NCBI GenBank assembly: GCA_947650365.1
Contig: CANTAL010000099.1
Span: 496,001-560,000, forward strand
From: Chamaelirium japonicum
Taxonomy: Eukaryota; Streptophyta; Magnoliopsida; Liliales; Melanthiaceae
Length of the DNA stretch: 64,000 nucleotides
Reading direction: 5' to 3'
This document shows positions 28,652-43,200 of the stretch, piece by piece; positions within the stretch are counted from its first letter, which is position 1, and each line of letters opens with the position of its first letter. Position numbers and translations under genes: made by a program. The notes under the pieces are model-generated. The model did not search any database, had not been told where the DNA came from, and saw only the letters and a list, made by a program, of their open reading frames with translations.

Positions 28652-30111
28652 CGTACGAATGAATTAGAATGGATACATTCGTGCGAATGAATTCGAATGG
28701 ATCGTACGAACGAGTTAGAATGGATAAATTCGTGTGAATGAATTAGAATGGATTGTATGAAAGAATTAGACTGGATCGTATAAATGAAGTAGAATGGATC
28801 TTACGTATGAATTAGAATGGATCGTATGAATGAATTAGAATAGATTGTGCGAATGAATTAGAATGGATCGTACGAATGAATTAGAATGGATACATTCGTG
28901 CGAATGAACTAGAATGGATCGTATGAATGAATTAAAATCGATCGTACGAATGAATTAGAATGGATCATGCGAATGAATTAGAAAAGATCGTGCGAATGAA
29001 TTAGAATGGATCATATGAATGAAATAGAATGGATTGTACGAATGAGATAGAATGGATCGTACGAATGAATTAGAACGGATACATTCATGCGAATGAATTA
29101 GAATGGATCATACGAATGAATTAGAATGGATTCATTCGTGCTAATGAATTAGAATGGATCGTACGAATGAGTAAGAATGGATCGTACGAATGAATTAGAA
29201 TGGATTGAATTAGAATGAATCGTACGAATGAATTAGAATGGATCGTACGAATGAATTAGAATGGATCGTATTAATGAATTAGAATGGATCGTGCGAATGA
29301 ATTAGAATGGATCGTACGAATGAGTAAGAATGGATCGTGCGAATGAATTAGAATGGATCATATGAATGAATTAGAATGGATCGTATGAATGAATTAGAAT
29401 TGATCGTGCGAATGAATTAGAATGGATACATTCGTGCGAATGAATTAGAATGGATCGTATGAATGAATTAGATTGGATCGTATGAATGAATTAGAATGGA
29501 TCGTGCGAATGAATTAGAATGGATCGTACGAATGAATTAGAATGGATCGTACGAATGAATTAGAATGGATCGTATGAATTAGAATGGATCGTACGAAGGA
29601 ATTAGAATGGATCGTATGAATGAATTAGATTGGATCGTATTAATGAATTTGAATGGATCGTATGAATGAATTAGATTGGATCGTATGAATGACTTAGAAT
29701 GGATCTTGCGAATGAATTAGAATGGATCGTACGAATGAAATAGAATGGATTGTATGAATGAATTAGAATAGATCGTGCGAATGAATTAGAATGGATCGTA
29801 CGAATGAATTAGAATGGATCATATGAATGAATTAGAATGGATCATACGTATGAATTAGAATGGATCGTGCGAATGAATTAGAATGGATCGTATGAATGAA
29901 TTAGAGTAGATACATTCGTACGAAGGAATTAGAATGGATCGTACGAATGAATTAGAATGGATTATATGAATGAATTAGAATGGATCATACGAATGAATTA
30001 GAATGGATACATTCGTGCGAATGAATTAGAATGGATTGCACGAATAAATTAGAATGGATCGTACGAATGAATTAGAATAGATTGTACGAATGAATTAGAA
30101 TGGATCGTACG
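28652..30111 (-). repeat. Long R block of about 1.5 kb
   Basis: One of the two longest R runs in the window (the other is 44,801-46,319). It carries rare variants such as GTACGTCTAATTC at its right edge and AACTAGAATGG near 28,907. I found no second copy of its right part (29,560-30,111), which makes it the least duplicated-looking piece of the window by eye. Confidence 0.8.
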
Positions 30112-30424
30112 TCTAATTCATTCATACGATCCATTCTAATTCATTCATACAATCCATTCTACTTCTTTTGCACGAATGTATCCATTCTAATTCATTCGTA
30201 CGATCCATTCTAATTCCTTCATACGATCCATTCTAATTCCTTCGTATGATCCATTCTAATTCATTCCCATGAATGTATCCATTCTAATTGATACGTACGA
30301 TCCATTCTATTTCATTTGTATGATCCATTCTTACTCATTCGTACGATCCAATCCAATTCATTCATACGATCCATTCTACGATCCATTCTAATTCATTCGT
30401 ACGTTCCATTCTAATTCATTTGCA

Positions 30425-33400
30425 CGATCAATGCTAATTCATTCGTACGATCCATTCTAATTCATTCGTACAATCCATTCTATTTCATTCGTACGATCCA
30501 TTCTTACTCATTCGTATGATCCATTCTAATTCATTCGCACGAATGTATCCATTCTAATTCATTCGTACAATCCATTCTTACTCATTCGTAATGAATTAGA
30601 ATGGATACATTCGTGCAAAAGAATTACAATGGATTGTATGAATGAATTAGAATGGATCGTGCAAATGAATTAGAATGGATCGTGCGAATGAATTAAAATG
30701 GATCGTACGAATGAATTAGAATAGATTGTGCGAATGAATTAGAATGGATCGTACGAATGAATTAGAATGGATACATTCGTGCGAATGAATTAGAATGAAT
30801 CGTACGAAGGAATTAGAATGGATTATACGAAGGAATTAGAATGGATCGTACGAATGAATTAGAATGGATACATTCGTGCAAAAGAAGTATAATGGATTGT
30901 ATGAATGAATTAGAATGGATCGTGCAAATGAATTAAAATAGATCGTGCGAATGAATTAGAATGGATCGTACGAATGAATTAGAATGGATCATACGAATGA
31001 ATTAGAATGGATCGTACGAATGAATTGGAATGGATACATTCGTGCGAATGAATTAGAATGGATCGTATGAATGAATTAGAGTGGATACATTCGTACAAAT
31101 GAATTAGAATGGATCGTACGAATGAATTAGAATGGATACATTCGTGCGAATGAATTAGAATGGATCATATGAATGAATTAGAATGGATCGTTTGAGAGAA
31201 TGCGAATGGATCGTGCGAATGAATTAGAATGGATTGTACGAATGAATTAGAATGGATCGTACGAACGAATTAGAATGGATACATTCGTGCGAATCCATTC
31301 TATTTCATTCGTACGATCCATTCTAATTCATTCGCACGATCCATTCTAATTCAATCCATTCTAATTCATTCGTACGATCCATTCTTACTCATTCGTACGA
31401 TCCATTCTAATTCATTCGCATGAATGAATCCATTCTAATTCATTCGTATGATCCATTCTAATTCATTCGCATGAATGTATCCATTCTAATTCATTCATAC
31501 GATCCATTCTATCTCATTCGTACAATTAGAATATGGATCATACGAATGAATTAGAATAGATTGTGCGAATGAATTAGAATGGATCGTACGAATGAATTGG
31601 AATGGATACATTCGTGCGAATGAATTAGAATGGATCGTATGAATGAATTAGAGTGGATACATTCATACAAATGAATTAGAATGGATTGTATGAATGAATT
31701 AGAATGAATACATTCGTGCGAATGAATTAGAATGGATCATATGAATGAATTAGAATGGATCGTTTGAGTGAATTGGAATGGATCGTACGAATGAATTAGA
31801 ATGGATCGTACGAAGGAATTAGAATGGATCGTACGAAGGAATTCGAATGGATAGTACGAGTGAATTAGAATGGATACCTTCGTGCAAATGAATTAGAATG
31901 GATCGTACGAATGAGTAAGAATGGATCGTACGAATAAAATAGAATGGATCGTATGAATGAATTAGAATGGATCGTGCGAATGAATTAGAATGGATCGTAC
32001 GAATGAATTAGAATAGATTGTGCGAATGAATTAGAATGGATCGTACGAATGAATTAGAATGGATCGTACGAATGAATTAGAATGGATTGTATGAATGAAT
32101 TAGAATGGATCGTGCGAATGAATTAGAATGGATCGTACGAATGAAATAGAATGGATTCGCACGAATGTATCCATTCTAATTCATTCGTACGATCCATTCT
32201 AATTCATTCGTACAATCCATTCTAATTCATTCGCACGATCCATTCGCATTCATTCGCACGATCCATTCTAATTCATTCATACGATCCATTCTATTTCATT
32301 CGTACGATCCATTCTAATTCATTCGTACAATCCATTCTAATTCATTCGCACGATCTATTCGAATTCATTCGCACGAATGTATCCACTCTAATTCATTCAT
32401 ACGATCCTTTCTAATTCCTTCGTACGATCCATTCTATTTCATTCGTATGATCCATTCTATTTCATTCATATAATCCATTCTAATTCATTCACACGAATGT
32501 ATCAACTCTAATTCATTCGTATGATCCATTCTAATTAATTCGCACGAATGTATCCATTCTAATTCATTCGTACGATCCATTCTAATTCATTCGTATGATC
32601 CATTCTAAATCATTTGTACGATCCATTCTAATTCCTTCGGATTATCCATTCTAATTCATTCGCACGAATGTATCCATTCTAATTCATTCGTACGATCCAT
32701 TCTAATTCATTCGTATGATCCATTCTAATTCCTTCGTATGATCCATTCTAATTCATTCGCACGAATGTATCCATTCTAATTCATTCGTACGATCCATTCT
32801 AATTCATTCGTACGATCCATTCTAATTCATTCGCACAATCTATTCTAATTCATTCGTACGATCCATTCTAATTCATTCGCACGATCCATTCTAATTCATT
32901 CATACGATCCATTCTATTTCATTCGTACGATCCATTCGTACTCATTCGTACGATCCATTCTAATTCATTTGCACGAAGGTATCCATTCTAATTCATTCAT
33001 ACTATCCATTCTAATTCCTTCGTACGATCCATTCTAATTCCTTCGTACGATCCATTCTAATTCATTCGTACGATTCATTCTAATTCAATCCATTCTAATT
33101 CATTCGTACGATCCATTCTTACTCATTCGTACGATCCATTCTAATTCATTCGCACGAATGAATCCATTCTAATTCATTCGTATGATCCATTCTAATTCAT
33201 TAGCATGAATGTATCCATTCTAATTCATTCGTATGATCCATTCTATCTCATTCGTACAATCCATTCTATTTCATTCGCACAATCTATTCTAATTTATTCA
33301 TACTATCCATTCTAATTTATTCGCACGATCCATTCTAATTCATTCATACGATCCATTCTAATTCATTCATACGATCCATTCTAATTCATTCGTACGATCC

Positions 33401-36400
33401 ATTCTTACTCATTCGTATGATCCATTCTAATTCATTTGTACGAAGGTATCCATTCTAATTCATTCGTACTATCCATTCTAATTCCTTCGTACGATCCATT
33501 CTAATTCCTTCGTACGATCCATTCTAATTCATTCGTACGATCCATTCTAATTCATTCGCACGATCCATTCTAATTCATTCGCACGATCCATTCTAATTCA
33601 TTAGCACGATCCATTCTAATTCATTCATACGATCCATTCTAATTCATTTATACGATCCAATCTAATTCATTCATACGATCCATTCTAATTCTTTCGTACG
33701 AATGTATCCATTCTAATTCATTCTAATTCATTCTAATTCAATCCATTCTAATTCATTCGTACGATCCATTCTAATTCATTCGTACAATCCATTCTAATTC
33801 ATTAGCACGATCCATTCGCATTCACTCAAACGATCCATTCTAATTCATTCATATGATCCATTCTAATTCATTCGCACGAATGTATCCATTCTAATTCATT
33901 CGTACGATCCATTCTAATTCATTTGTACGAATGTATCCACTCTAATTCATTCATACGATCCATTCTAATTCATTCGCACGAATGTATCCATTCCAATTCA
34001 TTCGTACGATCCATTCTAATTCATTGATACGATCCATTCTAATCCATTCGCACAATCTATTCTATTTCATTCTAATTTCCATTCTAATTCATTCGCACGA
34101 TCCATTCGCATTCACTCAAACGACCCATTCTAATTCATAAGTACGATCCATTCTAATTCATTCAAACATCCATTCTAATTCATTCGCACAAATGTATCCA
34201 TTCTAATTCATTCGTACGATCCATTCTAATTCATTTGTACGAATGTATCCACTCTAATTCATTTATACGATCCATTCTAATTCATTCGCACGAATGTATC
34301 CATTCCAATTCATTCGTACGATCCATTCTAATTCATTCGCACAATCTATTCTAATTCATTCGTACGATCAATTCTAATTCATTAGCATGATCAATTCTAA
34401 TTCATTCGTACGATCTATTCTATTTCATTCGTACGATCCATTCTTATCGCACGATCCATTCTAATTCATTCGCACGATCCATTCTCCATTGTAATTCCTT
34501 CGTACGATCCATTCTAATTCCTTCGTATCCATTCTAATTCACTCATACGATCCATTCTAATTCATTCATACGATCCATTTTAATTCATTCGCATGAATGT
34601 ATCCATTCTAATTCATTCGTACGATCCATTCTAATTCATTCGCACAATCTATTCTAGTTCATTCATACGATCCATCCTAATTCATTCGCACGATCCATTC
34701 TAATTCATTCGCACAATCCATTCTATTTCTTTCGTACGATCCATTCTTACTCATTCGTACGATCCATTCGTATCCATTCTAATTCATTCGTACGATCTAT
34801 TCTATTTCATTCGTACGATCCATTCTAATTCATACGATCCATTTTATTTCATTCATACGATCCATTTTAATTTATTCGCACGATCCATTCTAATTCATTC
34901 GTACGATCCATTCTAATTCATTCGCACGAATGTATCCATTCTAATTCATTCGTACGATCCATTCTAATTCATTTGTACCAATGTATCCACTCTAATTCAT
35001 TCATACGATCCATTCTAATTCATTCGCACGAATGTATCCATTCCAATTCATTCGTACGATCCATTCTAATTCATTCGCACAATCTATTCGAATTCATTCG
35101 TACGATCAATTCTAATTCATTAGCATGATCCATTCTAATTCATTCGTACGATCTATTCTATTTCATTCGTACGATCCATTCTTATCGCACGATCCATTCT
35201 AATTCATTCGCACGATCCATTCTCCATTCTAATTCCTTCGTACGATCCATTCTAATTCCTTCGTATCCATTCTAATTCACTCATACGATCCATTCTAATT
35301 CATTCATACGATCCATTCTAATTCATTCGCAGGAATGTATCCATTCTAATTCATTCGTACGATCCATTCTAATTCATTCGCACAATCTATTCTAATTCAT
35401 TCATACGATCCATCCTAATTCATTCGCACGAATGTATCCATTCTAATTCATTCGTACGATCTATTCTAATTCATTCGTACGATCCATTCTAATTCATTAA
35501 TACGATCCAATCTAATTCATTCATACGATCCATTCTAATTCATTCGTCGAATGAGTAAGAATGGATCGTGCGAATGAATTAGAATGGATCATATCAATGA
35601 ATTAGAATGGATCGTATGAATGAATTAGAATGGATCGTGCGAATAAATTAGAATGGATCGTATGAATGAATTAGAATAGATTGTGCGAATGAATTAGAAT
35701 GGATTGTACGAATGAATTAGAATGGATACATTCGTGCGAATGAATTAGAATGGATCGTATGAATGAATTAGAATCGATCGTACGAATGAATTAGAATGGA
35801 TCATGCGAATGAATTAGAATGGATCGTGCGAATGAATTAGAATGGATCGTACGAATGAAATAGAATGGATTGTACGAATGAGATAGAATGGATCGTACGA
35901 ATGAATTAGACTGGATCGTATTAATGAATTAGAATGGATCGTACGAAGAAATTAGAATAGATCATATGAATGAATTAGAATGGATCTTATGAATGAATTA
36001 GAAGGGATCGTACGAATGAATTAGAATGGATCGTATAAATGAATTAGAATGGATCGTGCGAATGAATCAGAATGGATCATGCGAATGAATTAGAATATGG
36101 ATCGTACGAAGGAATTAGAATGGATCGTACGAATGAATTCGAATGTATCCTTTCTAATTCATTCGTACGATCCATTCTAATTCATTCGTACGATCCATTC
36201 TATCTCATTCGTACAATCCATTCTATTTCATTCGTATGATCCATTCTAATTCATTCGCACGATCCATTTTAATTCATTCACATGATCCATTCTAATTCGT
36301 TCATACGATCCATTCTAATTCATTCGTACGATCCATTCTAATTTCTTCGTATGATCTATTCTAATTCCTTCGTACGATCCATTCTAATTCATTCGTACGA

Positions 36401-39400
36401 TCCATTCAAATTCATTCGCACGAATCTATCCATTCTAATTCATTCATACAATCGTACGAATGAATTAGAATGGATCGTATGAATGAATTAGAATGGATCG
36501 TGCGAATGAATTAAAATGGATCGTATGAATGAAATAGAATGGATCGTATAAATTAGAATGGATCGTACGAATGAAATAGAATGGATCGTACGAATGAATT
36601 AGAATAGATTGTGCGAATGGATTAGAATGGATCATACGATTGAGTAAGAATGGATTGTACGAATGAAATAGAATAGATCGTATGAATGAATTAGAATGGA
36701 TCATGCTAATGAATTAGAATTGATCGTACGAATGAATTAGAATAGATTGTGTGAATGAATTAGAATGGATCGTGCGAATGAATTAGAATGGATCGTATGA
36801 ATGAATTAGAATGGATCGTACGAAGGAATTAGAATGGATCGTGCGAATGAATTAGAATGGATCGTACGAATGAAATAGAATGGATTGTACGAATGAGATA
36901 GAATGGATCGTACGAATGAATTAGAATGGATACATTCATGCGAATGAATTAGAATGGATCATACGAATGAATTAGAATGGATTCATTCGTGCGAATGAAT
37001 TAGAATGGATCGTACGAATGAATTAGAATGGATTGAACTAGAATGAATCGTACGAATAAATTAGAATGGATCGTACGAATGAATTAGAATGGATTGAATT
37101 AGAATGAATCATACGAATGAATTAGAATGAATCATACCGTACGAATGAATTAGAATGGATCATACGAAGGAATTAGAATGGATCGTACGAATGAATTAGA
37201 ATGGATCGTACGAATGAATTAGAATGGATACATTCGTGCGAATGAATTAGAATGGATCGTATGAATGAATTAGAATCGATCGTACGAATGAATTAGAATG
37301 GATCATGCGAATGAATTAGAATGGATCGTGCGAATGAATTAGAATGGATCGTACGAATGAAATAGAATGGATTGTACGAATGAGATAGAATGGATCGTAC
37401 GAATGAATTAGAATGGACACATTCATGCGAATGGATTAAAATGGATCATACGAATGAATTAGAATGGATTCATTCGTGCGAATGAATTAGAATGGATCGT
37501 ACGAATGAGTAAGAATGGATCGTACGAATGAATTAGAATGGATCGAATTAGAATGAATCGTACGAATGAATTAGAATGGATCATACGAATGAATTAGAAT
37601 GGATCGTGCGAATGAATTAGAATGGGTCGTACGAATGAATTAGAATGGATACACGATCCAGATCCATTCTAATTCATTCGCACAATCTATTCTAATTCAT
37701 TCGTAGGATCCATTCTAATTCATTACTACGATCCATTCTAATTCATTCATACGATCCATTCTAATTCATTTGTACGATCCATTCTTATTCATTCGCACGA
37801 TCCATTCTAATTCATTCATACGATCCATTCTAATTCATTTGTATGTATCCATTCTAATTCATTCACACGAATGTATCAACTCTAATTCATTTGTATGATC
37901 CATTCTAATTCATTCGCACGAATGTATCCATTCTAATTCATTCGTACGATCCATTCTTATTCATTCGTACGATCCATTCTAATTCATTCGTACAATCCAT
38001 TCTAATTCATTCGTACGATCCATTCTAATTTATTCGTACAATCCATTCTAATTCAATCATACGATCCATTCTAATTCATTCGCACGAATGTATCCATTCC
38101 AATTCATTCGTATGATCCATTCTAATTCATTCGCACAATCTATTCTAATTCATTCGTACGATCAATTCTAATTCATTAGCATGATCCATTCTAATTCATT
38201 CGTACTATCCATTCTAATTCCTTCATACGATCCATTCTAATTCCTTCGTACGATCCATTCTAATTCATTCGTACGATCCATTCTAATTCATTCGTACGAT
38301 CCATTCTAATTCCTTCATATGATCCATTCTAATTCATTCGTACGGTATGATTCATTCTAATTCATTCGTACGATTTATTATAATTCAATCCATTCTAATT
38401 CATTCATACGATCCATTCTAATTCATTCGTACGATCCATTCTAATTCATTCGTACGATTCATTCTAATTCAATCCATTCTAATTCATTCGTACGATCCAT
38501 TCTTACTCATTCGTACGATCCATTCTAATTCATTCGCACGAATGAATCCATTCTAATTCATTCGTATGATCCATTCTAATTCATTCGCATGAATGTATCC
38601 ATTCTAATTCATTCGTACGATCCATTCTAATTCATACGATCCATTCTATTTCATTCATACGATCCATTTTAATTCATTCGCACGATCCATTCTAATTCAT
38701 TCATACGATCCATTCTAATTCATTCGTACGATCCATTCTAATTTCTTCGTATGATCTATTCTAATTCCTTCGTACGATCCATTCTAATTCCTTCGTACAA
38801 TCCATTCAAATTCATTCGCACGAATCTATCCATTCTAATTCATTCGTACGATCCATTCTAATTCATTCGCACGATCCATTCTAATTCATTAATACGATCC
38901 AATCTAATTCATTCATACGATCTATTCTAATTCATTCGCACGAATATATCCTTTCTAATTCATTCGTACGATCCATTCTAATTCATTCATATGATCCATT
39001 CTAATTCATTCGCACGAATGTATCCATTCTAATTCATTCGTACGATCCATTCTAATTCATTCATACGATTCATTTTAATTCATTCGCACGATCCATTCTA
39101 ATTCATTCATACGATCCATTCTAATTCATTCGTACGATCCATTCTAATTTCTTCGTATGATCTATTCTAATTCCTTCGTACGATCCATTCTAATTCCTTC
39201 GTGCGATCCATTCTAATCCATTCTAATTCATTCGCACGATCCATTCTAATTCATTCATACGATCCATTCTAATTAGAATGGATACATTCGTGCAAAAGAA
39301 ATAGAATGGATTGTATGAATGAGTAAGAATGGATCGTACGAATGAAATAGAATGGATCGTACGAATGAATTAGAATGGATACATTCGTACGAATGAATTA

Positions 39401-40541
39401 GAATGGATCATATGAATGAATTAGGATGGATCGTTTGAGTGAATGCGAATGGATCGTGTGAATGAATTAGAATGGATTGTACGAATGAATTAGAATGGAT
39501 ACATTCGTGCGAATCCATTCTATTTCATTCGTACGATCCATTCTAATTCATTCACACGATCCATTCTAATTCATTCGTACGATCCATTCTAATTCATTCG
39601 TACAATCCATTATAATTCATTCGTACGATCCATTCTAATTCCTTCGCACAATCTATTCTAATTCATTCGTACGATCCATTCTAATTCATTCGCACGATCC
39701 ATTCTAATTCATTCATACGATCCATTCTATTTCATTCGTACGATCCATTCTTACTCATTCATACAATCCATTCTATTTCTTTTGCACGAATGTATCCATT
39801 CTAATTAGAATGGATCGTATGAATGAATTAGAATGGATCGTGCGAATGAATTAGAATGGATTAGAATGGATCGTACGAAGGAATTAGAATGGATCGTACG
39901 AAGGAATTAGAATAGATCATACGAAGAAATTAGAATGGATCGTACGAATGAATTAGAATGGATCATATGAATGAATTAGAATGGATCGTGCGAATGAATT
40001 AAAATGGATCGTATGAATGAATTAGAATGGATCATGCTAATGAATTAGAATGGATCATGTTAATGAATTAGAATAGATCGTACGAATGAATTAGATTGGA
40101 TCGTACGAATGAATTAGAATGGATCGTGCGAATGAATTAGAATGGAATGAATTAGAATGGATCGTAAGAAGGAATTAGAATGGATCGTACGAATGAATTA
40201 GAAAGGATACATTCGAATTCATTCGTACGATCCATTCTAATTCCTTCGTACGATCCATGTTCTAATTCATTCGCACGATCCATTCTAATTCATTCATATG
40301 ATCCATTCTAATTTATTCGCACGATCCATTCTAATTCATTCGTACGATCCATTCTAATTCATTCATACGATCCATTCTAATTTCTTCGTATGATCTATTC
40401 TAATTCCTTCGTACGATCCATTCTAATTCCTTCGTACGATCCATTCAAATTCATTCGCACGAGTCTATCCATTCTAATTCATTCGTACGATCCATTCTAA
40501 TTCATTCGAACGATCCATTCTAAGTCATTCGTACGATCCAT
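30425..40541 (+). repeat. Segmental duplication A, copy 2
   Basis: This is the second copy of the mosaic block at 1-13,797. It lacks the 3,625-bp duplication/insertion, so the sequence corresponding to 1-3,038 runs straight on to that corresponding to 6,663 and beyond. Its left junction falls after TTTGCACG within an F block, with no orientation change there. Private differences include loss of one monomer near 34,168 (CAAACATCC, 24 bp), one near 37,010 and one near 39,490. There is also a gain of one monomer near 38,220, and an 8-bp deletion near 40,145 that makes a 15-bp monomer. Because it lacks the insertion, this copy probably has the older arrangement. Confidence 0.92.
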
Positions 40542-41686
40542 TCTAATTCATTCGTACGATCCATTCTAATTCATTCGCACGATCCATTCTATTTCATTTG
40601 TACGATCCATTCTAATTCATTCGCACGAATGTATCCATTCCAATTCATTCGTACGATCCATTCTAATTGATTCGCACAATCTATTCTAATTCATTCGTAC
40701 GATCAATTCTAATTCATTCGCACGTATGCATTCTAATTCATTCATACGATCCATTCTATTTCATTCGTACGATCCATTCTTACTCATTCGTAAGATCCAT
40801 TCTAATTCATTCGTACGATCCATTCTAATTCATTCGTACGATCCATTCTAATTCATTCGCACAATCTATTCTAATTCATTCCTACGATCCATTCTAATTC
40901 ATTCGCACGATCCATTCTAATTCATTCATACGATCCATTCTATTTCATTCATACGATCCATTCTTACTCATTCGTACGATCCATTCTAATTCATTTGCAC
41001 GAAGGTATCCATTCTAATTCATTCGTACTATCCATTCTAATTCCTTCGTACGATCCATTCTAATTCCTTCGTGCGATCCATTCTAATTCATTCGTACGAT
41101 CCATTCTAATTCATTCGTACGATCCATTCTAATTCCTTCGTATGATCCATTCTAATTCATTCGTACGGTATGATTCATTCTAATTCATTCGTACGATTCA
41201 TTCTAATTCAATCCATTCTAATTCATTCGTACGATCCATTCTAATTCATTCGTACGATCCATTCTAATTCATTCGTACGATTCATTCTAATTCAATCCAT
41301 TCTAATTCATTCGTACGATCCATTCTTACTCATTCGTACGATCCATTCTAATTCATTCGCACGAATGAATCCATTCTAATTCATTCGTATGATCCATTCT
41401 AATTCATTCGCATGAATGTATCCATTCGAATTCATTCGTACGATCCATTCTATCTCATTCGTACAATCCATTCTATTTCATTCGTACGATCCATTCTAAT
41501 TCATTCGCACGATCCATTCTAATTCATTCGCATGATCCATTCTAATTCATTCGTCCGATCGATTCTAATTCATTCATACGATCCATTCTAATTCATTCGC
41601 ACGAATGAATCCATTCGAATTCATTCGTATGATCCATTCTAATTCATTCGCATGAATGTATCCATTCTAATTAATTCATACGATAC
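40542..41686 (+). repeat. F region after block A copy 2, containing module C
   Basis: Block A homology ends near 40,541. F monomers continue, with the irregular GCACGTATGCATTC near 40,720, then the module C series (offset 13,928 from 27.2 kb) including GGTATGATTC at 41,168. The block ends at the irregular CGATACTTAGAATGG flip. Confidence 0.82.
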
Positions 41687-41699
41687 TTAGAATGGATCG

Positions 41700-43200
41700 T
41701 ATGAATGAATTAGAGTGGATATATTCGTACAAATGAATTAGAATGGATCGTACGAATGAATTAGAATGGATACATTCGTACGAATGAAATAGAATGGATC
41801 GTATGAATGAATTAGAATGGATCGTGCGAATGAATTAGAATGGATTGTGCGAATGAATTAGAATGGATTGTGCGAATGAATTAGAATGGATCGTACGAAT
41901 GAATTAGAATGGATCGTACGAATGAATTAGAATGGATCGTACGAATGAATTAGAATGGATCGTGCGAATGAATTAGAATGGATCGTACGAATGAAATAGA
42001 ATGGATTCGCACGAATGTATCCATTCTAATTCATTCGTACGATCCATTCTAATTCATTCGTACAATCCATTCTAATTCATTCGCACGATCTATTCGCATT
42101 CACTCAAACGATCCATTCTAATTCATTCATATGATCCATTCTAATTCATTCGCACGAATGTATCCATTCTAATTCATTCGTACGATCCATTCTAATTCAT
42201 TTGTACGAATGTATCCACTCTAATTCATTCATACGATCCATTCTAATTCATTCGCACGAATGTATCCATTCCAATTCATTCATACGATCCATTCTAATTC
42301 ATTAGAATGGATCGTACGAATGAGTAAGAATGGATCGTACGAATGAATTAGAATGGATTGAATTAGAATGAATCGTACGAATGAATTAGAATGGATCGTA
42401 CGAATGAATTAGAATGGATCGTACGAATAAATTAGAATGGATTGAATTAGAATGAATCGTACGAATGAATTAGAATGAATCATACCGTACGAATGAATTA
42501 GAATGGATCATGCGAAGGAATTAGAATGGATCGTACGAATGAATTAGAATGGATCGTACGAAGGAATTAGAATGGATCGTACGAAGGAATTAGAATGGAT
42601 AGTATGAATGAATTAGAATGGATACCTTCGTGCAAATGAATTAGAATGGATCGTACGAATGAGTAAGAATGGATCGTACGAATGAAATAGAATGGATCGT
42701 ATGAATGATTTAGAATGGATCGTGTGAATGAATTAGAATGGATCGTACGAATGAATTAGAATAGATTGTGCGAATGAATTAGAATGGATCGTACGAATGA
42801 ATTAGAATGGATCGTACGAATGAATTAGAATGGATCGTATGAATGAATTAGAATGGATCGTGCGAATGAATTAGAATGGATCGTACGAATGAAATAGAAT
42901 GGATTCGCACGAATGTATCCATTCTAATTCATTCGTACGATCCATTCTAATTCATTCGTACAATCCATTCTAATTCATTCGCACGATCCATTCGCATTCA
43001 CTCAAACGATCCATTCTAATTCATTCATATGATCCATTCTAATTCATTCGCACGAATGTATCCATTCTAATTCATTCGTACGATCCATTCTAATTCATTT
43101 GTACGAATGTATCCACTCTAATTCATTCATACGATCCATTCTAATTCATTCGCACGAATGTATCCATTCCAATTCATTCGTACGATCAATTCTAATTCAT
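41700..43200. repeat. Tandem hairpin cassettes with 898-bp period
   Basis: GGATTCGCACGAATG flips at 42,003 and 42,901 and CACTCAAACG markers at 42,101 and 42,999 are both exactly 898 bp apart. The second cassette is preceded by the GATCATACCGTACG marker (42,479). This is the counterpart of the 921-bp pair at 21.2-22.2 kb, differing by one monomer. Confidence 0.85.

Larger units (their letters stand above)
1..30424. other. Orientation map, first half (alternating F and R blocks)
   Basis: F means the ATTC-rich strand is +; R means it is -. Blocks alternate, each ending at the position given: F 166, R 870, F 1100, R 1733, F 3120, R 4424, F 4720, R 5357, F 8772, R 9364, F 9679, R 10903, F 12497, R 12762, F 13053, R 13472, F 13797, R 14430, F 14690, R 15140, F 16415, R 16494, F 17250, R 18033, F 18414, R 19474, F 19934, R 21237, F 21534, R 22158, F 23328, R 23996, F 24309, R 25048, F 25732, R 26797, F 27826, R 28291, F 28651, R 30111, then F into the next half. 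Boundaries were read as the point where AATTC-type monomers change to GAATT-type monomers. They are uncertain by up to about 10 bp because the junctions are partly palindromic. Confidence 0.9.
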
